A DNA stretch of 64,000 bases from Candidatus Anaerotignum merdipullorum (GTDB lineage: Bacteria; Bacillota; Clostridia; Lachnospirales; Anaerotignaceae): assembly GCA_019115165.1 (NCBI GenBank), contig DXEB01000017.1, positions 1-64,000 of the forward strand, read 5' to 3'. This document shows positions 27,692-41,440 of this stretch, piece after piece; position 1 is the first letter of the stretch; the number at the start of each line of letters is the position of its first letter. The translations under genes were made by a program, and so were the position numbers. Below the pieces are notes generated by a model. The model had not been told where the DNA came from. It made no database searches and saw only the letters and a list, made by a program, of their open reading frames with translations.

Positions 27692-28696
27692 ATGAGAAAG
27701 CGAATCATATGGTTTTGTTTTACATGCTTGCTGTGGATCGGCATACTGCCGTTAACAGCATGGGCAGCGGAATATCCATATTTCATTGAAGTGAATTTGA
27801 CGCAGAATGTGGTGACGGTATATCGCAAAGATGCAGAGGGTGCATATACGATACCGGATCGCGCATTTGTTTGTTCGGTAGGGTCAGATACGCCGACAGG
27901 AACTTTTCAAACGTCAGATAAATATGAATGGCGTGCATTGTTTGGCAATGTGTATGGACAGTATGCTACGCGAATTACAGGGCATATTTTATTTCATTCC
28001 GTACCTTATGATACCATGTATGATAAAGGTTCTTTGGAATACGAAGAATACAACAAGCTGGGGACATCAGCATCGATGGGATGTATCCGGTTGACGGTGG
28101 AAGATGTGAAATGGATTTATGATCACTGTCCGTCGGGTACAACGGTTCGTATGGTAGAAAACAATGACCCATTGCCGATTCAGCCGGAAATGCCGATGAA
28201 GCTGGACTTGCAGGACACGGAAAAACGCGGCTGGGACCCCACCGATCCGGATCCGGAAAATCCGTGGAACAACATACTGCCCAATCATGCTAGATTGGAA
28301 GACATCAATGTAAAAAGTACGGCGGGAACCTTTGCAGTAGAGGCGTTTTATGGCGACGGGAATTACTACTTGAGCGCAGTGGATGCAAAACGTATCTTTG
28401 CGCAATTGGGAAGGACCGTTTCTTTGCCGGCATCCGTTCCTGATGCGATTCGCGCTTCGGATACAACAACCATAGAGATACAGGGAAAAACGGGAGAAGC
28501 GGCATACTGTATTTATTGGGGGAAATCCTATTATAAACTGCGGGATTTGGCAGATTTTGCGGATGTTCGGATTTTCTGGAATGAAAAAACGGGAGATATT
28601 CTGTTAACAGAAGCCAAAACAGCAGAATGGACGGATGGCGTGATTCTGAGCAGAAATATCGCGCCAGAGCAGCGAACAAGCAGTACAATGGCATAA
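27692..28696 (+). CDS. Secreted L,D-transpeptidase (YkuD) with C-terminal accessory domain
   Basis: Signal peptide MRKRIIWFCFTCLLWIGILPLTAWAA; ITGHILFHSVPY...GTSASMGCIRLTVEDVKWIY is the YkuD HxxHG/SxGCIR-type active site; SD GGAGGAACTGTC. Confidence 0.92.
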   Translation: MRKRIIWFCFTCLLWIGILPLTAWAAEYPYFIEVNLTQNVVTVYRKDAEGAYTIPDRAFVCSVGSDTPTGTFQTSDKYEWRALFGNVYGQYATRITGHILFHSVPYDTMYDKGSLEYEEYNKLGTSASMGCIRLTVEDVKWIYDHCPSGTTVRMVENNDPLPIQPEMPMKLDLQDTEKRGWDPTDPDPENPWNNILPNHARLEDINVKSTAGTFAVEAFYGDGNYYLSAVDAKRIFAQLGRTVSLPASVPDAIRASDTTTIEIQGKTGEAAYCIYWGKSYYKLRDLADFADVRIFWNEKTGDILLTEAKTAEWTDGVILSRNIAPEQRTSSTMA

Positions 28697-28837
28697 ACGC
28701 AACCGTTTGGTAGGGAAGAGAAAGCAGAGAATTCTTAAAATTTTTTGTCAAAGACAGGCATTTGCAACGGTTTTCTTGATTTTTCTTTGCTGTTGTGGTA
28801 TGATGCACGGGATAACCCCAAAGAAAGAAGGAGCAAT

Positions 28838-30025
28838 ATGGGATGGAAAAAATTGACCGTGATTGTAGTTGCAGCAGCGGCAATGGTCACTGGTGCTATC
28901 GCCTTATCCATGCATTTGACCAAACAGCAGGAATTGGAGATGGAAGTGACGGATCAGACAGAACAGACCGTTCAGCCGCCAAAAGCAGGCGATACGACGA
29001 CATGGCAGGATATTGAAAATATGCCGATTTACTATGATGATACGGATGTACTGATGCTTCCGGTACGAAATGTTGTAGAAGGCTTGGGCGGCAGTGTCAA
29101 ATGGGATGCGGAGAAAAAGGCAACGGAAATTTCATTTTACGGCAAACGGCTGGTTTTGAACCGTGGCAGCCGGGAAGCAGAGTTGAATGGATATGCCATT
29201 ACGCTGGAGCATGAAGTGGAAGCAATCAACGGTTGTCTATATGTAACAGCAGATGCTTTTTCGGATTATTTTGCAACAGAGGTCATCTGGGACAGTGAGC
29301 AGCGGCTGGTTACGGTGAAGACGGGGGATAATACCAAACCGGTGATTGCCGGCAGAGTTCTGGAAGGAAAAGAGGGAGAACGTACCTTTTCGGCAGAGAT
29401 TCCGGTGATTGTGGGATTGAACGATATCAGCTATGAAAAAAGGCTGAATGAAGATTTGGAAGCCTTTGCCATGGAACATTTGATTTCCTTTGCGGACGTC
29501 ATTGCAGCAGAAGATGAAACGTTTGGTGCGGAAGCAGAACAAGAGGCGGAAGAAGCGTTGGAGGAGACAGCAGAGGAAGCAGCGGAAGCAGCGGCTGCGG
29601 AACAAACGGAAACAGCAGTGCAAACAGAAGAAAGCGAGAACGAGACGCAGAAGATGGCACAAAGCGCAGAACCTCAGCCAAAACAGGTACGATTGGGGTT
29701 TTGGAAGGGATACTGCAGTACGGATTTTCTTTCGTTCTATTGGGAAGTGGATACAGACGGTGTGTTGTCTGCGCAAGGAGTGAATATTGACCTTCAGGAA
29801 CAGAAATATGTTGCGATCAGCGATTTGACGACAACGGAAGATATTGCTTCACAGCTGCATGTTTTTGCGGAACGTGCAGATCTAAACAATTATTATATTT
29901 CCCAGCAGAAGGAATGGATTTTGCTTACGAATGATGCCCAAAGCGGCACCTATCAAGCGGTAACCGTGCCGCAGGACTTGACCGGACGCATTTGGAAAGA
30001 AAAATATTTACTTTTTATTGCTTAA
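28838..30025 (+). CDS. Membrane-anchored stalk protein (copper amine oxidase N-terminal-like domain) with Glu/Ala-rich linker
   Basis: N-terminal TM; YYDDTDVLMLPVRNVVEGLGGSVKWDAEKKATEISFYGKRLVL is a stalk domain; linker EAEEALEETAEEAAEAAAAEQTETAVQTEE; DUF3298-like segment. Confidence 0.75.
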   Translation: MGWKKLTVIVVAAAAMVTGAIALSMHLTKQQELEMEVTDQTEQTVQPPKAGDTTTWQDIENMPIYYDDTDVLMLPVRNVVEGLGGSVKWDAEKKATEISFYGKRLVLNRGSREAELNGYAITLEHEVEAINGCLYVTADAFSDYFATEVIWDSEQRLVTVKTGDNTKPVIAGRVLEGKEGERTFSAEIPVIVGLNDISYEKRLNEDLEAFAMEHLISFADVIAAEDETFGAEAEQEAEEALEETAEEAAEAAAAEQTETAVQTEESENETQKMAQSAEPQPKQVRLGFWKGYCSTDFLSFYWEVDTDGVLSAQGVNIDLQEQKYVAISDLTTTEDIASQLHVFAERADLNNYYISQQKEWILLTNDAQSGTYQAVTVPQDLTGRIWKEKYLLFIA

Positions 30026-30032
30026 TGAAATG

Positions 30033-30071
30033 AAAAAGATCTTTCTGAACAAACAGAAGGGTCTTTTTTTG
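30033..30071 (+). terminator. Terminator after stalk-protein gene
   Basis: AAAAGATCTTTCTGaacaaaCAGAAGGGTCTTTTTTT. Confidence 0.75.
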
Positions 30072-30320
30072 TTACAACGGATGAAAAGATTCTAGTGTTT
30101 GATATTTTCATGTCAATGTCAGAAAAAAAGGAATTCTTTTTTCTGTCTTTCTATAAAGGACAGAACCTTGTTGTCATACATAATAATCTGTATTTTGACG
30201 GTAAAAACTGCAAAACGATAATAAATTGCATAAAAATATTTTTTTATACAAGAATGCTTCCGTGAATTCGCACAAACGGTTTTTTGTTAGAAACATAACG
30301 TTTTTATTTTGATTTTCTGG

Positions 30321-30349
30321 TTGAAATCGTGGGCATTTGATTGTATAAT
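30321..30349 (+). promoter_or_regulatory. Promoter of the PFOR gene
   Basis: TTGAAA-N17-TATAAT, giving a predicted leader of ~180 nt. Confidence 0.75.
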
Positions 30350-30521
30350 AAACGGGAACTTAACGCAGTGCTGCAGTCTGAGGAAAGGGATTGCGTTGTA
30401 TGACAACGTGAAAATTTTGTCATTCTTCGGACAGGCAGTACGACATGCACGGAATTTCGTGCAGACTTCGGGATTTCCCGATAGCAAAGTTTTGTAAGAA
30501 AAAATTTGCAGACAAAACTAA

Positions 30522-34067
<3,546 letters not shown>

Positions 34068-34107
34068 GCGGTTTTACAGGGCTTTGGTAGAGTCTGAAGT
34101 ATAACAG

Positions 34108-34156
34108 AAAGGGTACTCTTTTCTAGCGTATTTGCTGGAAAGAGTACCCTTTTTTA
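34108..34156 (+). terminator. Bidirectional-capable terminator after PFOR
   Basis: AAGGGTACTCTTT...AAAGAGTACCCTTTTTT. Confidence 0.8.
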
Positions 34157-34486
34157 TGTTTGTTTCTGCCGCAGCGCCAGCATATTTTGTGCCATATGCA
34201 GCAGAAGTTCCTGCTCGGTATGAGTCAGTTGATGATAAATCTGAAGAAAAGTGTCAAATGCTGGTTCTGCATTTTGTTGTGATGCGCAAGGCTGCCCGAG
34301 CAAGGTATCTGTGCTGACTTCCAAATATGCTGCGATTTTCAGCAGGGTATCCAAAGAAGGTTCATTTCTTCCGGATTCATAATTCGCAATTGCAGTGCTG
34401 CCAAAGCCCAAAGCATCTGCCAACGTTTTTTGTTTGATCCCCTTTTGTTTGCGCAGCGTTTTTAATTGTTCTGAAAATGCTGACAT
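34154..34486 (-). CDS. XRE-family transcriptional regulator
   Basis: FSEQLKTLRKQKGIKQKTLADALGFGSTAIANYESGRNEPSLDTLLKIAAYLEVSTDTLLG. Confidence 0.92.
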   Translation of the reverse strand: MSAFSEQLKTLRKQKGIKQKTLADALGFGSTAIANYESGRNEPSLDTLLKIAAYLEVSTDTLLGQPCASQQNAEPAFDTFLQIYHQLTHTEQELLLHMAQNMLALRQKQT

Positions 34487-34613
34487 ACATTTCACCTCCG
34501 TCGGATTGGTCATTTTCAGATAGATTTTTCTTTATTATAGATAAATATTTCAGTATATTCAATCCTCATTTTTGCCATGATAATAAAGGTAGCATATTGA
34601 GAGGGGTGGTTGA

Positions 34614-34826
34614 TTGATTAGTTATGCACCGTTATGGCAAACGATGATGCGGAAAAATGTTACCACATATACATTGATCAGCAAATATAATATAAACCCT
34701 CGGACAATTTATCAATTAAAGCATAACCAATCCATTACCATGCATACATTGGAACGGATTTGCCGTATTTTGGGCTGTACACCGAATGAAGTGGTCGCTT
34801 TTGTATCACAAGGGGAAGAAGTGTAA
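34614..34826 (+). CDS. Small Cro/CI-type HTH regulator (YozG-like)
   Basis: MISYAPLWQTMMRKNVTTYTLISKYNINPRTIYQLKHNQSITMHTLERICRILGCTPNEVV; related to the 25853-26065 protein. Confidence 0.85.
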   Translation: MISYAPLWQTMMRKNVTTYTLISKYNINPRTIYQLKHNQSITMHTLERICRILGCTPNEVVAFVSQGEEV

Positions 34827-34977
34827 AAACGCAGACGATACAAAGAAGAAAGTCGGGCGTTTTTTCTTTTTTCTGATGGAATATTACAATTTTATTCAGA
34901 TTGGAAAAATCCCTTTTTTCTGACGGAAAAATAGTGTATACTCTTGCTATGAAGGAAAGAAAAGAGGGAAAGTCAGA

Positions 34978-35784
34978 ATGCGGGAAATATGGAAAGACTG
35001 CAAGCGAATTGTGATAAAAGTAGGAACGGCAACCATTACATATCCCAATGGCAGATTAAACTTGAAACGGATCGCGGAATTGGCATGGGTGCTGACGGAT
35101 CTGCGCAATCGCGGTATGGATGTGACGCTGGTCACCAGTGGCGCCATTGGTGTAGGTGCGGCACGGATGTCTATGCCTGCCCGACCGACCATTATGAAAG
35201 AAAAGCAGGCAGCAGCTGCAGTCGGTCAGGCGGTATTGATGCAGATTTATCATAATTTTTTCGATCGATATAACCAGACGGTTGCACAGATATTGCTGAC
35301 AAAAGAAGAAATGGGAACTGCAGAGCGATATTCCAATACCCATAATACGTTTGAAACATTGTTTGCCATGGATGTCATTCCAATTGTCAATGCCAATGAC
35401 ACCATTTCTACATATGAAATCGAATTTTCGGATAACGACCGATTGTCTGCAATGGTAGCGGAGGTAGTACATGCAGACTTGCTGGTATTGCTGACGGATA
35501 TTGATGCGCTGTATGATAAAAATCCAAGAGAGCATACAGATGCCAAGCGGATTCCCTATGTGGAAACGGTGACGCCGGACATTGAAAAAATGGCCAGCGG
35601 CAAAGGTTCTGCATTTAGTGTAGGCGGTATGCAAACGAAGCTGGAAGCGGCGAAAATCTGTGAAAAGTCAGGGATTGCAATGGTGATTGCACATGGTGAG
35701 GACCCTACGGTGATTCATCGTATTTTGGAGGGTGAAGATGTGGGGACTTGTTTTGGAAAGAGTAAAAGGAGCGATCGTGTATGA
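34978..35784 (+). CDS. proB: Glutamate 5-kinase (kinase domain only, no PUA domain)
   Basis: KRIVIKVGTATITYPNGRLNLKRIAELAWVLTDLRNRGMDVTLVTSGAIGVGAARM...VIPIVNANDTIS...FSDNDRLSAMVAEVVHADLLVLLTDIDALYDKNP. Confidence 0.95.
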   Translation: MREIWKDCKRIVIKVGTATITYPNGRLNLKRIAELAWVLTDLRNRGMDVTLVTSGAIGVGAARMSMPARPTIMKEKQAAAAVGQAVLMQIYHNFFDRYNQTVAQILLTKEEMGTAERYSNTHNTFETLFAMDVIPIVNANDTISTYEIEFSDNDRLSAMVAEVVHADLLVLLTDIDALYDKNPREHTDAKRIPYVETVTPDIEKMASGKGSAFSVGGMQTKLEAAKICEKSGIAMVIAHGEDPTVIHRILEGEDVGTCFGKSKRSDRV

Positions 35785-36266
35785 GTTTTTGTCCAAAATG
35801 CGGCAGAGAAATTGTAGATGAATCTTTGGGATGCCCGATTTGCAGCGTGAAGGCGCAGGCACAGGAACAACTGGAGTCTGGTACACAGATGGAAGAAAAG
35901 GCAGAAGAGGTACATTCCTTTACGGTGGAGGATGCAAAGGGTACCTATCAGCGGTTCGAAAGCAAACAGTCCGAAGGCGGAACGTGGAGCCAGGGAGGAG
36001 AAAATAAGTCCTATGAACCGGTTCCGGAGCAAGGACTGCATCCTGCGTTGAAAGTGATTATCATTGTCTTGATTATTTTAGTTGGTGGCATTGGCGCAAT
36101 CGCGGGGTTGATTGCCGGGATTATTTTGATGAAAAGCCCGATTGAGGATAACCAGAAATTTGGGAAAATCGTGACGATTGTCAGTGCGGTGATGCTGGCG
36201 CTGAGCCTGATCTGCTGCTTAATGGGCGGATTCCTGTATACCATTCCGTTTCTGACTTATTATTAA
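35781..36266 (+). CDS. Zinc-ribbon membrane protein
   Basis: N-terminal MSFCPKCGREIVDESLGCPICS; two hydrophobic C-terminal helices. Confidence 0.75.
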   Translation: MSFCPKCGREIVDESLGCPICSVKAQAQEQLESGTQMEEKAEEVHSFTVEDAKGTYQRFESKQSEGGTWSQGGENKSYEPVPEQGLHPALKVIIIVLIILVGGIGAIAGLIAGIILMKSPIEDNQKFGKIVTIVSAVMLALSLICCLMGGFLYTIPFLTYY

Positions 36267-36271
36267 GCGCC

Positions 36272-36904
36272 ATGGATCTGTTCGCATTTTTTGGTTCTTC
36301 GGTCTGCCATCAGATGGCGGAGCGCAGTTTTTTTTGGGGCAGCCTGCAAAGCCCAGTATGTGCGCGCTGCACTGGAATTGAAGCCGGAATTGTGTTTGGT
36401 GTCCTTTTTTTCTGGCTGAGCGGACGAAAGGACGGCAATCGACCGTTTTTTGCTCCAACGGCAGTGCTGCTGGCGGTTTCGTTCTTGCCCATTGCAGTAG
36501 ATGGTGTTGGCAGCTATCTCGGTTTTTGGGAAAGCACACAACTGCGCAGAGTGGTGACGGGCGCGATGGCAGGGTATACCATTGTGCCTTGGTTTCTGTT
36601 AGCAGGGAATTTTCAGCCGGGCAAAGAAAATGTCAAACCGATTTTCCGTCATATTGGGGAACCGTTGCTGTTGCTTTTGGCGACATTGCTCTATGGGTTT
36701 GCCGTTTGGATGGGATATGTGCCATATGTATTGGCAGGGCTGATTACAACAGTGGGGATCCTCTGTTTTTATGGCGGGTTTTGGTATTTGCTGCTGCGGC
36801 TTTGCTGTACAGGCAGGCGTCTGCCATTCATCCGTTTGGCATTGTGCGGCGGCGGGGCAACGGCGACAGGAATTGCTGTGTTGATACAAAATCTAACGTT
36901 GTAA
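36272..36904 (+). CDS. DUF2085-like membrane protein
   Basis: FGSSVCHQMAERSFFWGSLQSPVCARCTGIEAGIVFGVLFF...DGVGSYLGFWESTQLRRVVTGAMAGY resembles DUF2085. Confidence 0.8.
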   Translation: MDLFAFFGSSVCHQMAERSFFWGSLQSPVCARCTGIEAGIVFGVLFFWLSGRKDGNRPFFAPTAVLLAVSFLPIAVDGVGSYLGFWESTQLRRVVTGAMAGYTIVPWFLLAGNFQPGKENVKPIFRHIGEPLLLLLATLLYGFAVWMGYVPYVLAGLITTVGILCFYGGFWYLLLRLCCTGRRLPFIRLALCGGGATATGIAVLIQNLTL

Positions 36905-36995
36905 CAAAGAAAAAGCTGGTTTTTTTCGTTATTCTCAGTATAATGAAAAGAAACGGCTTTTTTTTGCAGAAGATAGAAAATCAAGGAGGCAGGGT

Positions 36996-38243
36996 ATGAG
37001 CGTATTGACAGAAATGGGAAAACAGGCGAAAGAGGCAGCAGTTGTGCTGGCGGTATTGCCTACGCCGAAAAAAAATCAGGCGCTGCGTCATGCGGCAGAT
37101 GCGTTGCTGGAGGCACAGGCGGAAATCTTGGATGCGAATGCGAAGGATGTGGCTGCGGCAAAAGCTGCAGGCATCAAGGGAGCGTTTATCGATCGACTGA
37201 CATTGAACGAAAAAAGAGTCTGGGAGATGGCGGAAGGATTGCGGCAGGTGGCAGCCTTGGAAGATCCCGTTGGGAAGGTATTGTTTATGAAAACATTGGA
37301 TAACGGCTTGATTGTTGGTCAGAAACGGGTACCAATGGGAGTGATTGGCATTATTTTTGAAGCCAGACCGAATGTTACGGCAGATGCTTTCGGCTTATGC
37401 TTGAAAGCCGGCAGTGCGGTGATTTTGCGCGGCGGAAAAGAAGCCATCACGACGAATAAGACAGTGGTGTCCATTTTCCAGAAAGCGTTGGAAGAAGAAG
37501 GACTGCCTGCGGCAGCGGTACAAATTGTGCAGGATACCGATCGGCAGACGGCGAATGAGATGATGCGTCTGAACGGATATATCGATGTCCTGATCCCACG
37601 CGGCGGTGCGGGACTGATCCGGTCTGTTGTGGAAAACAGTACCGTGCCCGTGATTCAGACAGGGGTAGGAAACTGCCATGTTTATGTGGATGAGACGGCA
37701 GATTTGGATAAAGCAACTCGGATTGTGATCAATGCCAAGACCCAGCGACCGGGCGTATGTAACGCCTGTGAGAGTCTGTTGGTGCATGAGAGCTTAAAAG
37801 ATACCTTCCTGCCAATGATCGGGAAAGCATTACAGGAAAAACAGGTCGAGGTGCGCGGGGATGCGGATACCTGCGCCCGTGTGCCCGGTGCGGTGCCGGC
37901 AACGGAAGAAGACTGGGCAACAGAATATGAGGATTATATCATTTCTACGCGCGTGGTCAAGAATTTGGATGAAGCATTGGCACATATTCGAACATATTCC
38001 ACCGGTCATTCGGAAGCCATCGTAACGGAAAATTATACCAACGCCCAGCGCTTCCTCAACGAAGTGGATGCGGCGGCAGTTTATGTGAATGCATCTACCC
38101 GTTTTACGGATGGCGGGCAGTTTGGATTTGGTGCAGAAATTGGGATCAGCACCCAGAAGCTGCATGCAAGAGGACCGATGGGGCTGACGGAGTTGACCAC
38201 GACAAAATACATCATTTACGGCAGCGGGCAGATTCGGGAATGA
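36996..38243 (+). CDS. proA: Gamma-glutamyl phosphate reductase
   Basis: VPMGVIGIIFEARPNVTADAFGLCLKAGSAVILRGGKEAITTN...KTQRPGVCNACESLLVH...VYVNASTRFTDGGQFGFGAEIGISTQKLHARGPMGL. Confidence 0.97.
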   Translation: MSVLTEMGKQAKEAAVVLAVLPTPKKNQALRHAADALLEAQAEILDANAKDVAAAKAAGIKGAFIDRLTLNEKRVWEMAEGLRQVAALEDPVGKVLFMKTLDNGLIVGQKRVPMGVIGIIFEARPNVTADAFGLCLKAGSAVILRGGKEAITTNKTVVSIFQKALEEEGLPAAAVQIVQDTDRQTANEMMRLNGYIDVLIPRGGAGLIRSVVENSTVPVIQTGVGNCHVYVDETADLDKATRIVINAKTQRPGVCNACESLLVHESLKDTFLPMIGKALQEKQVEVRGDADTCARVPGAVPATEEDWATEYEDYIISTRVVKNLDEALAHIRTYSTGHSEAIVTENYTNAQRFLNEVDAAAVYVNASTRFTDGGQFGFGAEIGISTQKLHARGPMGLTELTTTKYIIYGSGQIRE

Positions 38244-38264
38244 CCAGAGAAAGGAAGCGGTGCA

Positions 38265-39188
38265 ATGCGAGTGGCAATATTGGGTGCAGGCGGTGTGGGG
38301 GCGACCGTAGCCGGTGCGCTGAACCATGATCCGAATATGGAACTGATACTGATAGCCAGAGGAGAAACCAAACGGCTGACACAGGAAAGAGGATGGATCT
38401 TGGAGTCGGAAAAGTTGGGCAATCAAGTCATACATCCTGCGCTGATTAGTGAGGATCCGACAGAAATTGGTACAGTGGATGTATTGATATTGGCATGCAA
38501 GAGCTTTTCCGTGCCGGAGGTTTGTGAGCGGTATCGTGATGTAGTACGGGAGGATACGCTGGTGATTCCCCTGCAAAATGGCGTGCAGACAACGGCACAG
38601 GCAGAAGCGGCACTAGGCAGAGGGCAGATTGCGCATGGATTGATTTATTGCCTTTCTCAATCGACAGAAAAGGGGAAGGTAGTCAATATGGGAGAACTGC
38701 TGCGTGCGGCGTTTGGATTTCCGGACGGCAGAAAGAGCGAGCGGGCGGAAGCATTGGCGGCAGGTATGCGCAAAGGCGGGTTGCCGACCGTATATACAGC
38801 GGATATTCTGCAGATGGTATGGGAAAAATTTATGATGATCTGTGGAAACAGCTGCGCCTTTTTGTATTATGATTGTCCGTCGGGCGGGATTACCGCGGAT
38901 CAGAGGCGCATGCAGTTTTTGAAAGGGACCTATGAGGATATTCTTCGTCTGGCGGCGAGGGAAGGCGTCGTATTGCCAGAGGATATTGTGGCGCGGTATC
39001 TGCAGGAGTTTGCACAAATGCCGCCGACGGCAACCTCTTCTTTGTATCGGGATATCCGTGACAAAGTGCCAAACAATGAATTGGAACAGATTGTGGGCAA
39101 TGCAGTCAGAATGGCGCGGAAAAACGGAATTCAGATACCGTTTGTTGCGGCGGCATATGATAAAACATTGCAGACGAAGCTGTGGTGA
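38265..39188 (+). CDS. panE: 2-dehydropantoate 2-reductase (ApbA/PanE family)
   Basis: MRVAILGAGGVGATVAGALNHDPNMELILIARGE...VLILACKSFSVPEV...TLVIPLQNGVQT...WEKFMMICGNSCAF. Confidence 0.88.
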   Translation: MRVAILGAGGVGATVAGALNHDPNMELILIARGETKRLTQERGWILESEKLGNQVIHPALISEDPTEIGTVDVLILACKSFSVPEVCERYRDVVREDTLVIPLQNGVQTTAQAEAALGRGQIAHGLIYCLSQSTEKGKVVNMGELLRAAFGFPDGRKSERAEALAAGMRKGGLPTVYTADILQMVWEKFMMICGNSCAFLYYDCPSGGITADQRRMQFLKGTYEDILRLAAREGVVLPEDIVARYLQEFAQMPPTATSSLYRDIRDKVPNNELEQIVGNAVRMARKNGIQIPFVAAAYDKTLQTKLW

Positions 39189-39670
39189 AAAAGCCGAAAA
39201 CAGGTATGGAGCATCGGGAATGGCATAACGAGAAATACGGCGGAATGGATGCGGCAAAACGGCGTCTGTTCCGCCGATTTTTTGGAAAAGACGGTGCAAT
39301 GGTTCGGTAAGACGTCATGGAATTGGGAAAGGAAGCTGCATGCAGAAAAAAGCGGGAATGCTTAGAAAGGAGAAAGCAGGAATTTCTATAATAATACAAC
39401 TGGATATGCGGGATTCTTTGGGCAAACAAAAGAGAACAGAGACGGAGAAATACAGTGAAAAGGAGCAATCACCGGTTTCGCTGTTTTTTTGAAGAAAGCC
39501 GGGGGTGAGAACGAGGGACAAGGGCTGTATCATGTTCTTATGGATGAAAGAAAGAGGAAAGAGCGGGAGGAGAACAGCGGGGCGGCAGAAATGCAGAGCA
39601 GGATAAATACGGATGTTTTTCAGAACAACTGCTCTGTGACGGGAGGAACAAAAGTTACGGAGAAAGCAAA

Positions 39671-39697
39671 AAAGCCTTCCCCTCGGAAGACTCTTTT
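39671..39697 (-). terminator. Terminator for rpmB (minus strand)
   Basis: On the minus strand AGTCTTCCgaggGGAAGGCTTTTTT. Confidence 0.7.
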
Positions 39698-39707
39698 TAT
39701 ACAGAAA

Positions 39708-39911
39708 TTAGATAGCGCGTGTAATTTTGTTTGCGCGCATGCATCTTGTGCAAACGTAGATAGATTTTACATTGCCGCTTGCTTCAACGATTTTGATTTT
39801 CTTTACATTGGGTTTCCATTTTCTGTTTGCACGTCTACTAACCTGACTACGGTTAATGCTGATTCTATGACCTTTCATCTGGCCTTTTTCACAAATTTCA
39901 CATCTAGCCAT
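39708..39911 (-). CDS. rpmB: 50S ribosomal protein L28 (zinc-ribbon form)
   Basis: MARCEICEKGQMKGHRISINRSQVSRRANRKWKPNVKKIKIVEASGNVKSIYVCTRCMRANKITRAI; start after GGAGGT SD. Confidence 0.95.
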   Translation of the reverse strand: MARCEICEKGQMKGHRISINRSQVSRRANRKWKPNVKKIKIVEASGNVKSIYVCTRCMRANKITRAI

Positions 39912-40152
39912 TCCCTGCACCTCCTTAATCGCCTGTATGTGACACAACAAAGATATTCTAGCAGAAAAGTTCTGAATTTGCAAGAAAAAATCCTTCTTTT
40001 TTCTGTAAATATTTTTCTGTGCACGGGGAGAGAAGCTGTCTTTCAAAAAAAGGAAAAATCGTAAGAAATTCTTAAGCATTTTCTTATGAAAGGGGAAAAA
40101 ATCAATGGTATAATAAACTACATTAACGGAGCGTTGCAAGGAGGGAAGGAAT

Positions 40153-41046
40153 ATGCGGAACATAGTGCTAACCGCAGGCGTGATAACGATGCTTTTTAGC
40201 GGGGTTGCGTATGGCGCGCAACAAAATGAAGTTGTGATTCGCCTGGATCAGAAGCCGGTGGTGCTGAAGCAAGATGTGATTTATGAGGACAACAGAATGA
40301 TGCTGCCGGTACGGGCAATGGCAGAAGTGCTGGGGGCAGATGTGACATATGATGCCGATACCAGAACAGCGGTGGTGCAAAAGCAAATGCCGACCGTTTT
40401 GGATGCAGAGGGAGCGTCGATGGTATGGAAGGTATCTTTGGGATTGGACAGTGATTATCTGACACTGTTGGACAGCCATGAGCTGCTGCTGGATACGAAG
40501 CCATTGGTAGTCAATAATCGAGCATATCTGCCGCTGCGTGAGTTGGCAGAAGCCATGAATTTGGATGTGGTTTGGCATTCTGAAAATAACGTGGATTATG
40601 TGGATCTGACTTCTGCAAGAATGCCAGAAGTTCTGTTGTCGCCGATTTCTGCATTTGATCAGGAAACCATGAGCCTGATGATGGAATGGGAAAACCGAGA
40701 GGACGCTAGATTCTATACGACGGAGGTCTTCCAGCTGCAAAAATGGAACGGCAATACATGGGAGACGATGGAACCGGATAAAGCGTACACGGTCTATGAA
40801 AATACGTACAGTATTCCCACTGGCGGTCCGACAGATGGTAAGCGGGAGCGGAAGTTTACGTTCTGGCAATGGGAAAAAAGTATGACTGCTGGAAAATACC
40901 GCGTGGCGGTGCCATATACGTACCAGGAAGGAAACGGCAAGGATATGACATTCTTTACCTTGGATCAAACGGCGGCTTTTGTGGAACAAACACCGACAAC
41001 CTATGTGGCGTACGGCGAATTTTTGGTGGAGGAGCCAATCCAGTAA
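40153..41046 (+). CDS. Secreted stalk-domain protein (copper amine oxidase N-terminal-like)
   Basis: Signal peptide MRNIVLTAGVITMLFSGVAYGA; LKQDVIYEDNRMMLPVRAMAEVLGADVTYDADTRTAVVQK and second repeat VNNRAYLPLRELAEAMNLDVVWHSE. Confidence 0.85.
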   Translation: MRNIVLTAGVITMLFSGVAYGAQQNEVVIRLDQKPVVLKQDVIYEDNRMMLPVRAMAEVLGADVTYDADTRTAVVQKQMPTVLDAEGASMVWKVSLGLDSDYLTLLDSHELLLDTKPLVVNNRAYLPLRELAEAMNLDVVWHSENNVDYVDLTSARMPEVLLSPISAFDQETMSLMMEWENREDARFYTTEVFQLQKWNGNTWETMEPDKAYTVYENTYSIPTGGPTDGKRERKFTFWQWEKSMTAGKYRVAVPYTYQEGNGKDMTFFTLDQTAAFVEQTPTTYVAYGEFLVEEPIQ

Positions 41047-41059
41047 TCACAGAGAGCAG

Positions 41060-41101
41060 GCGGGAGGTTTGCAGGACTGCAAAAGACCTTCCGCTTTTTT
41101 G
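41060..41101 (+). terminator. Terminator after stalk-domain gene
   Basis: GCGGGAGGTTT...AGACCTTCCGCTTTTTT. Confidence 0.65.
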
Positions 41102-41440
41102 CATACAAAGGAGCAGTGGGAAACGGGCAAGGAACATGCAAATTGGAGCGTTTGGCGAGGAACCCGAATGTTTTGATGCGTCTGAAACAAGCGGATGGGA
41201 ATATCACAATGGTGGAAGAAAAAAAGAGCAACAGATTCTAATCGTCGAAAGGCAATGGAGCGCAGCGGTGTCTCAGAAAGGTTTGAATGGACAAACCGTT
41301 GCATCTTTGCTGTTATCTTCTGCCAAAGAGCGGAAAGAAGCGGTTTTTACCGGAAGATGCGCTCTTGTGTTTTTGCGGACTTTGCGGTATCATAAACCAT
41401 GAGTAAGGTTCGGAAATTTTGTATACAAAGGAGGAAAGGG

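Noticed and set aside
39489-40064. 191-aa plus-strand ORF
   Set aside because: It lies antisense to rpmB (L28) and its terminator and has no recognisable domain.
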